Origin: Clostridiaceae bacterium
GTDB lineage: Bacteria; Bacillota; Clostridia; Oscillospirales; Acutalibacteraceae
DNA: 18,560 nucleotides
NCBI GenBank assembly: GCA_904501685.1
Contig: CAJGBX010000018.1
Coordinates: forward strand, 1 to 18,560
Reading direction: 5' to 3'
The first letter of the stretch is position 1, and each line of letters begins with the position of its first letter. The notes beneath the pieces were generated by a model. That model saw nothing but the letters and a program-made list of their open reading frames with translations. It was not told the origin of the DNA and searched no databases. Shown in pieces: positions 6,434-13,976 of the stretch. The position numbers were made by a program, and so were the translations under genes.

Positions 6434-7453
6434 ATGTTTACAAGAGATATTTTTATTGACCTTGGCACAGATAATACCCGTGTGGGAATTAAGGGCAGGG
6501 GAATCGTGGCACGTGAGCCGTCGGTTGTTGCTTATGATGTTCGCAATGATACTGTTCGTGCCGTTGGCTCGGCGGCCAAGGAAATGATTGGACGTACACC
6601 CGGCTCGATTGTTGCCGTTAAGCCAATTAAAGGCGGTGTTATTGCCGATTTCGATGTTACCGAGGCAATGCTTCGTAAATTTATAAAATCTGCACTTCGC
6701 GGCTCGCTGTTTTCACGTTGCCGTGTTATGCTTTGCGTTCCTTCGGGTGTTACTGAGGTTGAAAGCCGTGCAATTTTTGATGCTGCAAGTCATGCCGGTG
6801 CTTCAGAGGTTGATCTTATTGAGGTTCCGCTTGCTGCTGCAATCGGCGCAGGTGTAAAGGTTGGTGCGGCTTCGGGCAGTATGGTTGTCGATATCGGCGG
6901 CGGTACTACCGAGGTTGCGGTTATTGCCTTAGGTGATATTGTTACTTCGCAGTCAACCAAATCGGCAGGCGATAGCTTTGATGAGGCCATAATTAACTTC
7001 ATCCGTAAAAAGCACAATCTTTTGATTGGTGACCGTACTGCCGAGCAGATTAAAATCGCAATCGGTTCTGCTATGGAGTATGAAAACGAGGGCGCTATTG
7101 AGGTTAAGGGCCGTAATTTAGTTGACGGCTTGCCCAAAAATATTGAGGTTACCGCAGCTGAGGTTAGGGAGGCTGTTTCGGACCAGCTTTATCAGATTAT
7201 TGATACTATTCGCTATACTTTTGAAAAAACGCCGCCTGAATTGGCTGCTGATATTATTGATAAGGGTATTGTACTGACCGGCGGAAGCTCAAAACTGCGT
7301 AATATTGAAAAGCTGATTGCGATCGAAACCGGTATGGCCGTAACGGTGGCTGACGACCCGTCTGACTGTGTAGCAAGGGGTATCGGCGAACGAATTGAAA
7401 ACAACCTCACTTTTGACACCTATACCTTTAAAAGAGGCAAGAGATACAGATAA
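6434..7453 (+). CDS. mreB: Rod shape-determining protein MreB
   Basis: A 339-residue actin-fold ATPase that polymerises on the inner face of the membrane and steers lateral wall synthesis. Visible family motifs are phosphate-1 DLGTDNTRVGIKGRGIV, VAVKPIKGGVIADFDVTE, VMLCVPSGVTEVESRA, phosphate-2 VVDIGGGTTEVAVI, and the adenosine motif GIVLTGGSSKLRNIE. The length is normal for MreB/Mbl/MreBH; I call MreB because mreC and mreD follow directly. CGGAGGCG at 6422-6429 supports ATG 6434. It is the first gene of the mreB-mreC-mreD-mrdA run, behind its own promoter. The mreC ribosome site begins at its stop codon, suggesting coupled translation. Confidence 0.95.
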   Translation: MFTRDIFIDLGTDNTRVGIKGRGIVAREPSVVAYDVRNDTVRAVGSAAKEMIGRTPGSIVAVKPIKGGVIADFDVTEAMLRKFIKSALRGSLFSRCRVMLCVPSGVTEVESRAIFDAASHAGASEVDLIEVPLAAAIGAGVKVGAASGSMVVDIGGGTTEVAVIALGDIVTSQSTKSAGDSFDEAIINFIRKKHNLLIGDRTAEQIKIAIGSAMEYENEGAIEVKGRNLVDGLPKNIEVTAAEVREAVSDQLYQIIDTIRYTFEKTPPELAADIIDKGIVLTGGSSKLRNIEKLIAIETGMAVTVADDPSDCVARGIGERIENNLTFDTYTFKRGKRYR

Positions 7454-7466
7454 AGGAGGCAATATT

Positions 7467-8321
7467 ATGCGCTTTTTTCTAAGAAGCCGGAGTTTTAAAA
7501 TCTTTATTGCCACAGTGTCGGCAGTTTTGGTGGTTGTTATTTTAACGGCCGTTTTCAGCCGAGTTACATCTCCTGTCAGCAGCTTTGTAGGAGCTGTCAC
7601 AACACCCATTCAAAAGGCTTTTAAATCGGTTTCCGACTGGGTCGGAGGAATTACAGGTGCTATCGGTGATAACCAGGCTTTGCTTGCTGAAATTGAAGCG
7701 TTGAAAAAGGAAAACGCATCTTTGGCTGATAAGCTTATTGATATGGAGGAGCTGTCGGCTGAAAATAAAAACTATGAGCAGTATTTGGGTATTAAGGAAA
7801 AGAACCCTGAAATGCTGTTTCAGTCTGCACAAATTGCGGCAAGGGATAATACCGATCCGTACCACGGATTTACGATAAACGTAGGTCTTATTGACGGCGT
7901 TTCACTGCACGACCCCGTAATTACCGATTTGGGCTTAATCGGCTATATCAGTGAAATTGCACCGACCTATTCTAAGGTAGTAACCGTGTTGAGTCCTGAG
8001 CTTAAATTCGGTGCTTACGACAGCCGTACCGAGGATGACGGCATACTGTCAGGCAGAGCCGATTTGGCGATTGATAATAAATGCTATTTGTATAATCTTA
8101 GGAGAGACTGTACCGTGGCGGTTGACGATTATATTGTTACTGCAGGCGGAAGCGTGTTTCCAAAGGGCTTGATTATCGGCCGCGTGTCGGATATAAAGCA
8201 GCAGAGTAAGGATTCATCACTTTATGCTGAGCTTAAATCCAGTGTTGAATTTGACCGTCTTAAAGAGGTTATGGTAATAACCTACTTTACAGGTCAGGGA
8301 TATATCGGTCCTAAGGAGTAA
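7467..8321 (+). CDS. mreC: Rod shape-determining protein MreC
   Basis: A 284-residue bitopic membrane protein that links MreB to PBP2 in the elongasome. It has a short cytosolic N-terminus with basic residues (MRFFLRSRSFK), one TM helix (about 10-31), an extracellular coiled coil (about 68-105; LLAEIEALKKENASLADKL) and then the beta-barrel domain with the expected AARDNTDPYHGFTINVG and GLIGYISEIAPTYSKVVTV stretches. AAAGGAGGC at 7452-7460, touching the mreB stop, sets ATG 7467; an upstream in-frame extension into mreB has no support. mreD follows 12 bases after the stop. Confidence 0.93.
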   Translation: MRFFLRSRSFKIFIATVSAVLVVVILTAVFSRVTSPVSSFVGAVTTPIQKAFKSVSDWVGGITGAIGDNQALLAEIEALKKENASLADKLIDMEELSAENKNYEQYLGIKEKNPEMLFQSAQIAARDNTDPYHGFTINVGLIDGVSLHDPVITDLGLIGYISEIAPTYSKVVTVLSPELKFGAYDSRTEDDGILSGRADLAIDNKCYLYNLRRDCTVAVDDYIVTAGGSVFPKGLIIGRVSDIKQQSKDSSLYAELKSSVEFDRLKEVMVITYFTGQGYIGPKE

Positions 8322-8333
8322 ATAGGTGTAGGT

Positions 8334-8852
8334 ATGAATGCGTTCAGAGTAAGATATTTAATCGCTATTTCGGTATATACGCTTGTTACGGCGGCTATTG
8401 TTTTAGTACAATCTACGGGACTTTTTACTTTGCAGATAGGAACTGCCTCGGCGGTATTGGTTCTACCGCTTACAATTTATGCAGGCTTTTATTTCGGCCC
8501 CTTAGGTGCTGCCGCAGTCGGCTTTTTGGCAGGTGCCGCAACCGATACCTATTCGTCACCGTTGGTGTTTAATACGCTTTTTTTAACAGCTGTGGGACTG
8601 ACTGCAGGACTTTTGATGTCTCACTATTTTAACCGCAATTTTGCGGCTTCGGTGGTTGTTAATTTAAGCGGCTCGGCAATATATTTTATCTTAAAATGGT
8701 TTTTTATATATGCCTTCAGTGACCCGTCTGCAGGCTTTGTTCTGCTTCACTTTTCATTGCCGTCATTTATTTATACAGGTTTATTGGGTGTTGCTTTGTT
8801 TTTTGTATTTAATCCTATTTTAAAAAAGGTACCTTTAAGGCCGACAAAATAG
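8334..8852 (+). CDS. mreD: Rod shape-determining protein MreD
   Basis: A 172-residue, very hydrophobic protein with about five TM helices, the size and position of MreD, the integral membrane component of the elongasome. Sequence conservation in this family is low. What identifies it is the place between mreC and PBP2, the length, and motifs such as FYFGPLGAAAVGFLAGAATD early and the SLPSFIYTGLLGVALFFVF end region. AGGTG at 8324-8328 precedes ATG 8334 with close spacing. An out-of-frame ATG at 8338 is not used. Confidence 0.88.
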   Translation: MNAFRVRYLIAISVYTLVTAAIVLVQSTGLFTLQIGTASAVLVLPLTIYAGFYFGPLGAAAVGFLAGAATDTYSSPLVFNTLFLTAVGLTAGLLMSHYFNRNFAASVVVNLSGSAIYFILKWFFIYAFSDPSAGFVLLHFSLPSFIYTGLLGVALFFVFNPILKKVPLRPTK

Positions 8853-8874
8853 ATATATAAGGAGGTGACCGCTT

Positions 8875-10866
8875 ATGTATGTTAAAAGACGTCAGAATCC
8901 GAGAATTATTTCGCTGATTTCAATAATGCTGGTTGTGTTTATTATATTCGGCGTGCGTGCTACACAGTTTCAGGTGGTCACTGCCGATGATTTTTCACTT
9001 AAAAATGCACATTTGACCGCTATAAGCACTAAAATACCCGCTACCCGTGGCGAAATTGTTGACCGCTACGGCAGACCTATTGCAACAAACCGTGACGGAT
9101 ACAGTATTGTATTTAACAGTGCTTATATGAAAAAGGCGGATTATAACAGTTCCATCAAAACCTTGACCGAACTTTTGCGCGCTTATGAGTGTGAATGGGA
9201 GGACAGGCTCCCGATGTCAACATCGGCACCGTATGAATTTACCGACGAAAGCGGTGCAAAGCGTTTAAAGAAAATTTTAAAGCTTAACGATTATGCTACA
9301 CCTGAAAACTGCTATAATGAAATGGTTAAGCGTTACGCTCTAGAAGGGTATGTTGAAAACGACCGCCGTACTATAATGGGTGTTCGCTATACTATGGAGC
9401 GCGCCGATTTCTCGGTTTCCAATCCCTTCACTTTTTCTGAGGATATACCGGCCGAGCTTATGCTTACGGTTGCAGAGTCCTTTTCTCATATCAGAGGTAT
9501 TGAGATTAATGTTGTGTCTTACCGTCAGTATGCTGATTCGACCTTGGCGCCGCATACAATCGGCACTATCGGCAAAATCAATGCCGATGAATGGGAAACG
9601 TTAAAGGATAAGGGATATTCCTATAATGATTATGTGGGTAAAAGCGGTGTAGAAAAGGCTTTTGAAACCTATCTTCGCGGTGTTGACGGAAAAATGACCT
9701 ATTATTTCGATAAGCAGGGAAACGTTGTCTATACCGAGATAACTAAGCAGCCAGTGCAGGGTCATACAGTGTTTTTAACATTGGATTCCAAATTGCAAAA
9801 GGTGTCGCAGGATGCCTTGGCAGAGAATATCAAAAAGCTTAATTCCAACGGTCAAACAATAACCGGCGGCTCGGTGGTAATTACGAATGTCAAAACCGGT
9901 CAGGTGCTTGTTTCAGCAAACTATCCGTCGTATGACCTTAATAATCTGAGTGATTATTTGGGTGATGAGGTTAAAAATAATCCGCTTTTTGACCGTGCGT
10001 TAAGAGGTGTGTATCCTCCGGGCTCGGCATATAAGCCGTTGGTTGCCGTTACAGGACTTCAGGAGAATTTGATTGACCCTTACGATACCGTTTTCTGCAA
10101 GGAAATATACGATTATTATGAAGACTATCAGCCGTCCTGTATGCATTATCATAAGACGGTGAATGTGTTTAGAGCTATTTCCGAATCCTGCAACTTTTAC
10201 TTCTTTGATTTGGGTCGCAGAGTTGGTATAACACGTTTAAACGACTATTCCAAAAAGTTTGGACTTGGTGTGAAAACGGGTATAGAGCTTAGTGAATCGG
10301 CAGGTGTATTGGCAGGTCCGCAGTATTCGGCAACAATTGGTACGCCGTGGTATGACGGTATGACACTGTCTGCCGCAATCGGACAGTCGGACAATGCCTT
10401 TACACCCTTGCAGCTTGCAGGCTATACGGCAACCATTGCCAACGGAGGAACGCGATTTAAGACTACCTTACTCAATGAAGTCAGAACTGCATCGGGCAAT
10501 GAAAAGGTTTGTTCTTCAGTACCTGAAATTTTAGACCAGCTTAATATAGATGATGCGGTAATTACTGCTGTAAAAAAGGGTATGCAGTCGGTTGCTGAGG
10601 AAGGAACCGCAAGTGCTTACTTTAAGGATTATCCCGTAAAAATCGGCGGTAAAACCGGTACTGCTCAGGTTACAGGCCGACCCGATAACAGTGTGCTTAT
10701 ACTGTTCGCTCCGTATGAGGATCCTGAGATTGCCGTTTCAATTGTGGTTGAACGCGGAGAAAGAAGTCTTTCGACAGGCCCCGTTGCTAAGGCTATTATG
10801 GATGAGTATTTCTTTGGCTCGGTCGAGCCGGAAATTGATAACAGTCCGAATGAGCTGTTGAAATAG
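8875..10866 (+). CDS. mrdA: Penicillin-binding protein 2 (class B transpeptidase)
   Basis: A 663-residue class B PBP, the cross-linking enzyme of the elongasome, which acts on the outer face of the membrane. It has a basic N-terminus, one TM helix (about 11-27), then the pedestal/dimerisation domain beginning PATRGEIVDRYGRPIATN. The transpeptidase domain has all three active-site motifs: S384-A-Y-K387, S438-C-N440 and K593-T-G595. The location after mreBCD and the overall length indicate PBP2 rather than the divisome FtsI/PBP3; there is no PASTA domain. AAGGAGGTGA just upstream sets ATG 8875. Clostridial PBP2 genes are often followed by minC, minD, minE and rodA; here only a MinD-like gene follows, about 97 bases later. 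Confidence 0.95.
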   Translation: MYVKRRQNPRIISLISIMLVVFIIFGVRATQFQVVTADDFSLKNAHLTAISTKIPATRGEIVDRYGRPIATNRDGYSIVFNSAYMKKADYNSSIKTLTELLRAYECEWEDRLPMSTSAPYEFTDESGAKRLKKILKLNDYATPENCYNEMVKRYALEGYVENDRRTIMGVRYTMERADFSVSNPFTFSEDIPAELMLTVAESFSHIRGIEINVVSYRQYADSTLAPHTIGTIGKINADEWETLKDKGYSYNDYVGKSGVEKAFETYLRGVDGKMTYYFDKQGNVVYTEITKQPVQGHTVFLTLDSKLQKVSQDALAENIKKLNSNGQTITGGSVVITNVKTGQVLVSANYPSYDLNNLSDYLGDEVKNNPLFDRALRGVYPPGSAYKPLVAVTGLQENLIDPYDTVFCKEIYDYYEDYQPSCMHYHKTVNVFRAISESCNFYFFDLGRRVGITRLNDYSKKFGLGVKTGIELSESAGVLAGPQYSATIGTPWYDGMTLSAAIGQSDNAFTPLQLAGYTATIANGGTRFKTTLLNEVRTASGNEKVCSSVPEILDQLNIDDAVITAVKKGMQSVAEEGTASAYFKDYPVKIGGKTGTAQVTGRPDNSVLILFAPYEDPEIAVSIVVERGERSLSTGPVAKAIMDEYFFGSVEPEIDNSPNELLK

Positions 10867-10885
10867 TAGAATCAGATTGTGAATT

Positions 10886-10920
10886 TTTTACTTTACAAAT
10901 AAAGTAAAATATGATAAGAT
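10886..10920 (+). promoter_or_regulatory. AT-rich inverted repeat and possible promoter before the MinD-like gene
   Basis: Perfect 10-bp arms TTTTACTTTA (10886-10895) and TAAAGTAAAA (10900-10909) surround CAAA. No U-tract follows, so this is not a typical terminator. The left arm contains a candidate -35, TTTACA (10892-10897), 17 nt from a weak -10, TAAGAT (10915-10920). This could give the MinD-like/mgsA genes a second promoter. Confidence 0.4.
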
Positions 10921-10963
10921 GTATTCGTTAAACTGTGCCTTTTAGTTTTGTGAGGTGAAGAGA

Positions 10964-11689
10964 TTGGGTAAGACGGTTGTGCTAATATCTTCCAAGGGCG
11001 GCAGCGGTAAATCCACCGTTGCAGTCGGTCTTGCTACAGCCTTTTCGCTAAACGGCAAACGCACACTGTTGATTGATGCTGACGAGGGTGCAAGATGTCT
11101 GGACTCAATGCTTAATGTCAATGCTCAAACGGTGTTCGATATTTCGGATGTACTGAAGGGTAACTGTGAGGCTGACGATGCGATTATAGATGTGCCGCAG
11201 CTTAAAGGTGTTTATATTATTCCGTCACCGCTTACCGGTGAGCCGCTTGACCTTACTAAGCTTGGAAAATTGACTGAAACATTAGAGCAGGATTATGATT
11301 ACGTTATTGTCGATACCAAGGGTCAGCTTCCTGCCGAAAGGCTTGTGGGCTTACCAAGGTCGGCTGAGGTTATTTCGGTTGTAGCTACCGATAAAATTGC
11401 CGTAAGAAATACCGGGATTTTAAATACCGAGTTGATTCGTGCGGGCTTTACTCCGAGGCTGATTATTAACCGTTTTAAACGAAAAACTGCTGACGGCAGT
11501 ACAGTTAATATCGACAGTATAATTGATGAAGCAAACGCAAGACTGATAGGTATTATTCCTGAGGATAAGAGTATTGGTGCATATGAGGGTGCTATTTTGT
11601 TTGGAACTGCCGCAAAGGCAGTCTTCAGAATTGCAGGAAGAATTAACGGTTTTGAAAACCCGTTGCCCAAAATCAAGAACATTTTATAA
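10964..11689 (+). CDS. minD: MinD-like deviant Walker A ATPase
   Basis: A 241-residue ParA/MinD-family ATPase. The deviant Walker A is SSKGGSGKST (both signature lysines, residues 11 and 16). Next comes LLIDADEGARCLDSML, which follows the MinD pattern D-x-D-x-G-x-R-x-L-D. The switch II region reads VIVDTKGQLP, where MinD usually has a D-x-P-A-G-like motif. The end (RINGFENPLPKIKNIL) lacks an obvious basic amphipathic membrane helix of the MinD type. I chose TTG 10964 because GAGGTG (10952-10957) is six bases before it; GTG 10955 overlaps that site. MinD normally places the division septum with MinC and MinE/DivIVA, but no minC or minE is adjacent. A divergent MinD or a related ParA-like protein are both possible. 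Confidence 0.75.
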   Translation: MGKTVVLISSKGGSGKSTVAVGLATAFSLNGKRTLLIDADEGARCLDSMLNVNAQTVFDISDVLKGNCEADDAIIDVPQLKGVYIIPSPLTGEPLDLTKLGKLTETLEQDYDYVIVDTKGQLPAERLVGLPRSAEVISVVATDKIAVRNTGILNTELIRAGFTPRLIINRFKRKTADGSTVNIDSIIDEANARLIGIIPEDKSIGAYEGAILFGTAAKAVFRIAGRINGFENPLPKIKNIL

Positions 11690-11707
11690 AGTAAAGGATG
11701 GATTGAA

Positions 11708-12106
11708 TTGAAAATTGCTATTATTGCACATGACGCAAAAAAAGAACTTATGGTTCAGTTTTGTATTGCTTACTGTGGTATTTTGAGCCGCCATACCATC
11801 CTTGCTACCGGTACTACCGGCAAGCTGGTTGCTGAGGCTACCGGTCTTGAAATTGTAAGATTTTTAAGCGGTGATCAAGGCGGCGTTCAGCAAATTGCAT
11901 CACGCATAGGCTGTGATGAGGTTGATATGGTGCTTTTCTTCAGAGACGCCTTAAAGGGCGAGTCTGAGCCGGACGAGAGTTCAATTATGCGTCTTTGTGA
12001 TGTGCATAATATCCCGGTTGCAACAAATATTGCTACTGCTGAAATGCTTGTTCACGGTCTTGAACGCGGTGACCTTGATTGGCGTGAGATTGTTCATACC
12101 AACTAA
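11708..12106 (+). CDS. mgsA: Methylglyoxal synthase family protein
   Basis: A 132-residue protein of the MGS-like fold. The enzyme converts dihydroxyacetone phosphate to methylglyoxal and phosphate, a phosphate-releasing bypass of lower glycolysis. Matches include IAIIAHDAKK (His8), the phosphate-binding ATGTTGKL, FLSGDQGGVQQIASRI, MVLFFRDAL and NIPVATNIATAEMLV. Aligned by eye to E. coli MgsA, the catalytic Asp71 of GGDQQ is Val60 here, and the region holding His98 is one residue shorter with no His. Asp56 sits four residues earlier and might compensate. Activity is therefore uncertain. It starts at TTG 11708 behind AAAGGA (11693-11698), 18 bases after the MinD-like gene, so the two are co-transcribed. 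mgsA beside min/mre genes is a known clostridial order. Confidence 0.88.
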   Translation: MKIAIIAHDAKKELMVQFCIAYCGILSRHTILATGTTGKLVAEATGLEIVRFLSGDQGGVQQIASRIGCDEVDMVLFFRDALKGESEPDESSIMRLCDVHNIPVATNIATAEMLVHGLERGDLDWREIVHTN

Positions 12107-12121
12107 ACAAAAGATAAAAAT

Positions 12122-12148
12122 AATTCCTCACCAAAAAGGTGGGGAATT
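12122..12148. terminator. Hairpin between mgsA and hisS, weak terminator or processing site
   Basis: Arms AATTCCTCACC (12122-12132) and GGTGGGGAATT (12138-12148) pair over 11 positions with one G-U, around an A5 loop. Only TATG follows on the plus strand, so termination of the mgsA transcript would be weak and hisS may be partly read through. On the minus strand a T-rich run follows. Confidence 0.5.
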
Positions 12149-12174
12149 TATGTATAAATTTAGGGTGATAAAAT

Positions 12175-13500
12175 ATGGCAAAATACAATACTTCTATAAA
12201 GGGTACTGCCGATGTACTTCCGGCTGATAGCTATAAATGGCAGTTTGTAGAGCGTAAAATGCTCGAAACAGCCGGTCTTTTCGGCTTTTCCGAGATAAGG
12301 GTTCCGGTTTTTGAGCATACAGAGGTTTTTACTAAAAACGTAGGTGAAACCACTGACGTTGTTCAAAAGGAAATGTATACCTTCCGCGATAAGGGTGACC
12401 GTTCGATTACCCTGCGTCCTGAGTTTACTGCGGGTGTTGTCCGTTCGGTTATAGAGCACGGTCTTATTAACGGTGCACTGCCGGTTAAAACTTGTTATGT
12501 GGGTGGCTGCTACCGTTACGAGAAGCCTCAGGCCGGCAGAATGAGAGAGTTTCATCAGTTCGGCGTTGAAATGTTTGGTGCCGCTGACCCTGCTGCCGAT
12601 GCCGAGATTATTTTGTTGGCAAATTCGGTGCTGACTAATTTAGGTATCAGGAATTTATCCTTAGAGCTTAATTCAATCGGTTGCCCCGAGTGCAGAGCAA
12701 AGTATCATGCTGCCTTGAAGGAATATTTTTCGGCAAGGAAAACAGAGCTTTGTGAAACCTGTCAGGATAGACTTGACCGCAACCCCATGCGTATTTTAGA
12801 TTGCAAATCGCCGATTTGTAAGGAAATTGCCGATAAGGCACCGGTGATGATAGATTTCCTTTGTGACGGCTGCCGTGAGCATTTTGAGGGTGTTAAAAAG
12901 CACTTAGAGTCGGCAGGGCTGAAATTTACAGTTAATCCGAAAATCGTTCGCGGACTTGATTATTATACTAAGACTGTTTTTGAATTTGTATCGGATGATA
13001 TTGGTGCACAGTCAACAGTTTGCGGCGGCGGACGTTATGACGGTCTTGTTGGTCAAATGGGCGGTCCCGAGCTGCCGTCATTGGGCTTTGCAATGGGAAT
13101 TGAGCGTTTATTGATGGTTATGGAAGCACAAAATGCCGAGTTCCCTGAGGCTAAGACTATTGATGTATATATTGCCACAATGGGCGAAGCTGCCAAGCTT
13201 GAGGCGACCAAGCTTTGTATGGATTTGAGAAATGAAGGCTTTACTGCCGTAACCGATGTTGCCGGACGCTCGGTTAAGGCTCAAATGAAGTACGCCGATA
13301 AAATCGGTGCAGCGTTTAGTACCGTTATCGGTGATGATGAGCTTGCAAGTGACCGTTGTGTATTGAAGAATATGGCTAATGGCGAGCAACACGAGGTTAG
13401 GCTGTCAGACGGCATTATTGCCGCAATGTATGACCACCAGCTTGACATATTGTCAGTTGATGACGAGGAGCTTCAGAAAATTTTAGATTTTAACAAGTGA
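12175..13500 (+). CDS. hisS: Histidyl-tRNA synthetase
   Basis: A 441-residue class II aminoacyl-tRNA synthetase that charges tRNA-His. Motif 1 is around EIRVPVFEHTEVF, motif 2 around CYRYEKPQAGRMREFHQFG (Arg114), and motif 3 is SLGFAMGIERL (about 302-312). The HisRS-specific VRGLDYYTKTVFEF is at 258-271. The insertion domain has a series of Cys pairs (CPEC, CETC, CDGC, residues 170-233), common in clostridial HisRS; possible zinc binding is inference. The C-terminal anticodon-binding domain starts near residue 328. RBS AGGGTGAT precedes ATG 12175. Only 68 bases separate it from mgsA, too short for a T-box leader. Confidence 0.96.
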   Translation: MAKYNTSIKGTADVLPADSYKWQFVERKMLETAGLFGFSEIRVPVFEHTEVFTKNVGETTDVVQKEMYTFRDKGDRSITLRPEFTAGVVRSVIEHGLINGALPVKTCYVGGCYRYEKPQAGRMREFHQFGVEMFGAADPAADAEIILLANSVLTNLGIRNLSLELNSIGCPECRAKYHAALKEYFSARKTELCETCQDRLDRNPMRILDCKSPICKEIADKAPVMIDFLCDGCREHFEGVKKHLESAGLKFTVNPKIVRGLDYYTKTVFEFVSDDIGAQSTVCGGGRYDGLVGQMGGPELPSLGFAMGIERLLMVMEAQNAEFPEAKTIDVYIATMGEAAKLEATKLCMDLRNEGFTAVTDVAGRSVKAQMKYADKIGAAFSTVIGDDELASDRCVLKNMANGEQHEVRLSDGIIAAMYDHQLDILSVDDEELQKILDFNK

Positions 13501-13511
13501 TTATCATAAAA

Positions 13512-13542
13512 ACAAAACGCAGTAGGTTCTACTGCGTTTTGT
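13512..13542. terminator. Shared terminator between hisS and the AbrB-type gene
   Basis: A perfect 13-14-bp stem (ACAAAACGCAGTA 13512-13524 with TACTGCGTTTTGT 13530-13542) lies between convergent genes. Read leftward it ends in TTTTGTTTTTAT, a good U-tract for the AbrB-type gene. Rightward it ends in TTTTGTCAT, adequate for hisS. Confidence 0.85.
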
Positions 13543-13555
13543 CATATGCTTTAAA

Positions 13556-13804
13556 TTATTTTAAAAGAGACATTTCCTCGGCGCATTTTTTGCATATTTT
13601 CTTATCCTTGAAGATTATAATGTCGTTTTCACCTTGGCAAAAAATACAGGCCGGTTCATACTTTTTTAGGATTATTGAATCATCTTGAGTGTAGAGTTCC
13701 AATAAACCTCCGTTTTGCTTAACACCGAATTTTTGTCTCAATTCTGCAGGGATTACAATTCTTCCAAGTTTATCAACATTCCTCACGATTCCCGTTGCTT
13801 TCAT
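13556..13804 (-). CDS. AbrB/SpoVT-family DNA-binding regulator with C-terminal zinc ribbon
   Basis: An 82-residue transcription factor. Residues 1-50 are a swapped-hairpin AbrB domain (ATGIVRNVDKLGRIVIPAEL, then GVKQNGGLLELY), the fold of AbrB, Abh and SpoVT that binds DNA as a dimer or tetramer. Residues 53-74 add two Cys pairs, C53-x2-C56 and C71-x2-C74 (CIFC and CKKC), a probable zinc ribbon. This architecture is common in Clostridia. Its targets cannot be read from the sequence; AbrB-type proteins usually govern transition-state or sporulation genes. The start is supported by GTGAGGT just upstream of ATG 13804. It is a single-gene unit with a near-consensus promoter and its own terminator. 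Confidence 0.9.
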   Translation of the reverse strand: MKATGIVRNVDKLGRIVIPAELRQKFGVKQNGGLLELYTQDDSIILKKYEPACIFCQGENDIIIFKDKKICKKCAEEMSLLK

Positions 13805-13837
13805 AACGTTAACCTCACTTTATCAAATTCATAGTAT

Positions 13838-13866
13838 ATTATACCTTGTGATTTTAGGTTAGTCAA
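13838..13866 (-). promoter_or_regulatory. Near-consensus promoter of the AbrB-type gene
   Basis: Read leftward: TTGACT (complement of 13861-13866), a 17-nt spacer and a perfect TATAAT (complement of 13838-13843). This is the best vegetative promoter in the window; it predicts a leader of about 27 bases. Confidence 0.75.
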
Positions 13867-13917
13867 CAAAAAACGACTTAGTTCGACATCTACATAGGTA
13901 ATTGACGTTTAACGTGC

Positions 13918-13951
13918 AAAAAATCCGACTGAATACTCAGTCGGATTTTTT
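13918..13951 (-). terminator. Strong terminator of the glycolytic operon after gpmI
   Basis: TCCGACTGA (13924-13932) and TCAGTCGGA (13937-13945) form a perfect 9-bp stem with a 4-nt loop, flanked by A6 and T6. Read leftward from gpmI it ends in TTTTTTG. Because the flanks are symmetric, it can also stop rightward transcription. Confidence 0.92.
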
Positions 13952-13976
13952 GTAGGAATTATATTAAATTATTTAT

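Noticed and set aside
7395..7466. Longer MreC starting inside mreB
   Set aside because: The in-frame upstream ATG overlaps the mreB end and lacks a ribosome site, whereas AAAGGAGGC sits just before ATG 7467.
12107..12174. Possible T-box or other tRNA-sensing leader before hisS
   Set aside because: Only 68 bases separate mgsA and hisS, and they contain one simple hairpin. No T-box consensus (TGGNACCGCG-like) or specifier structure fits there.
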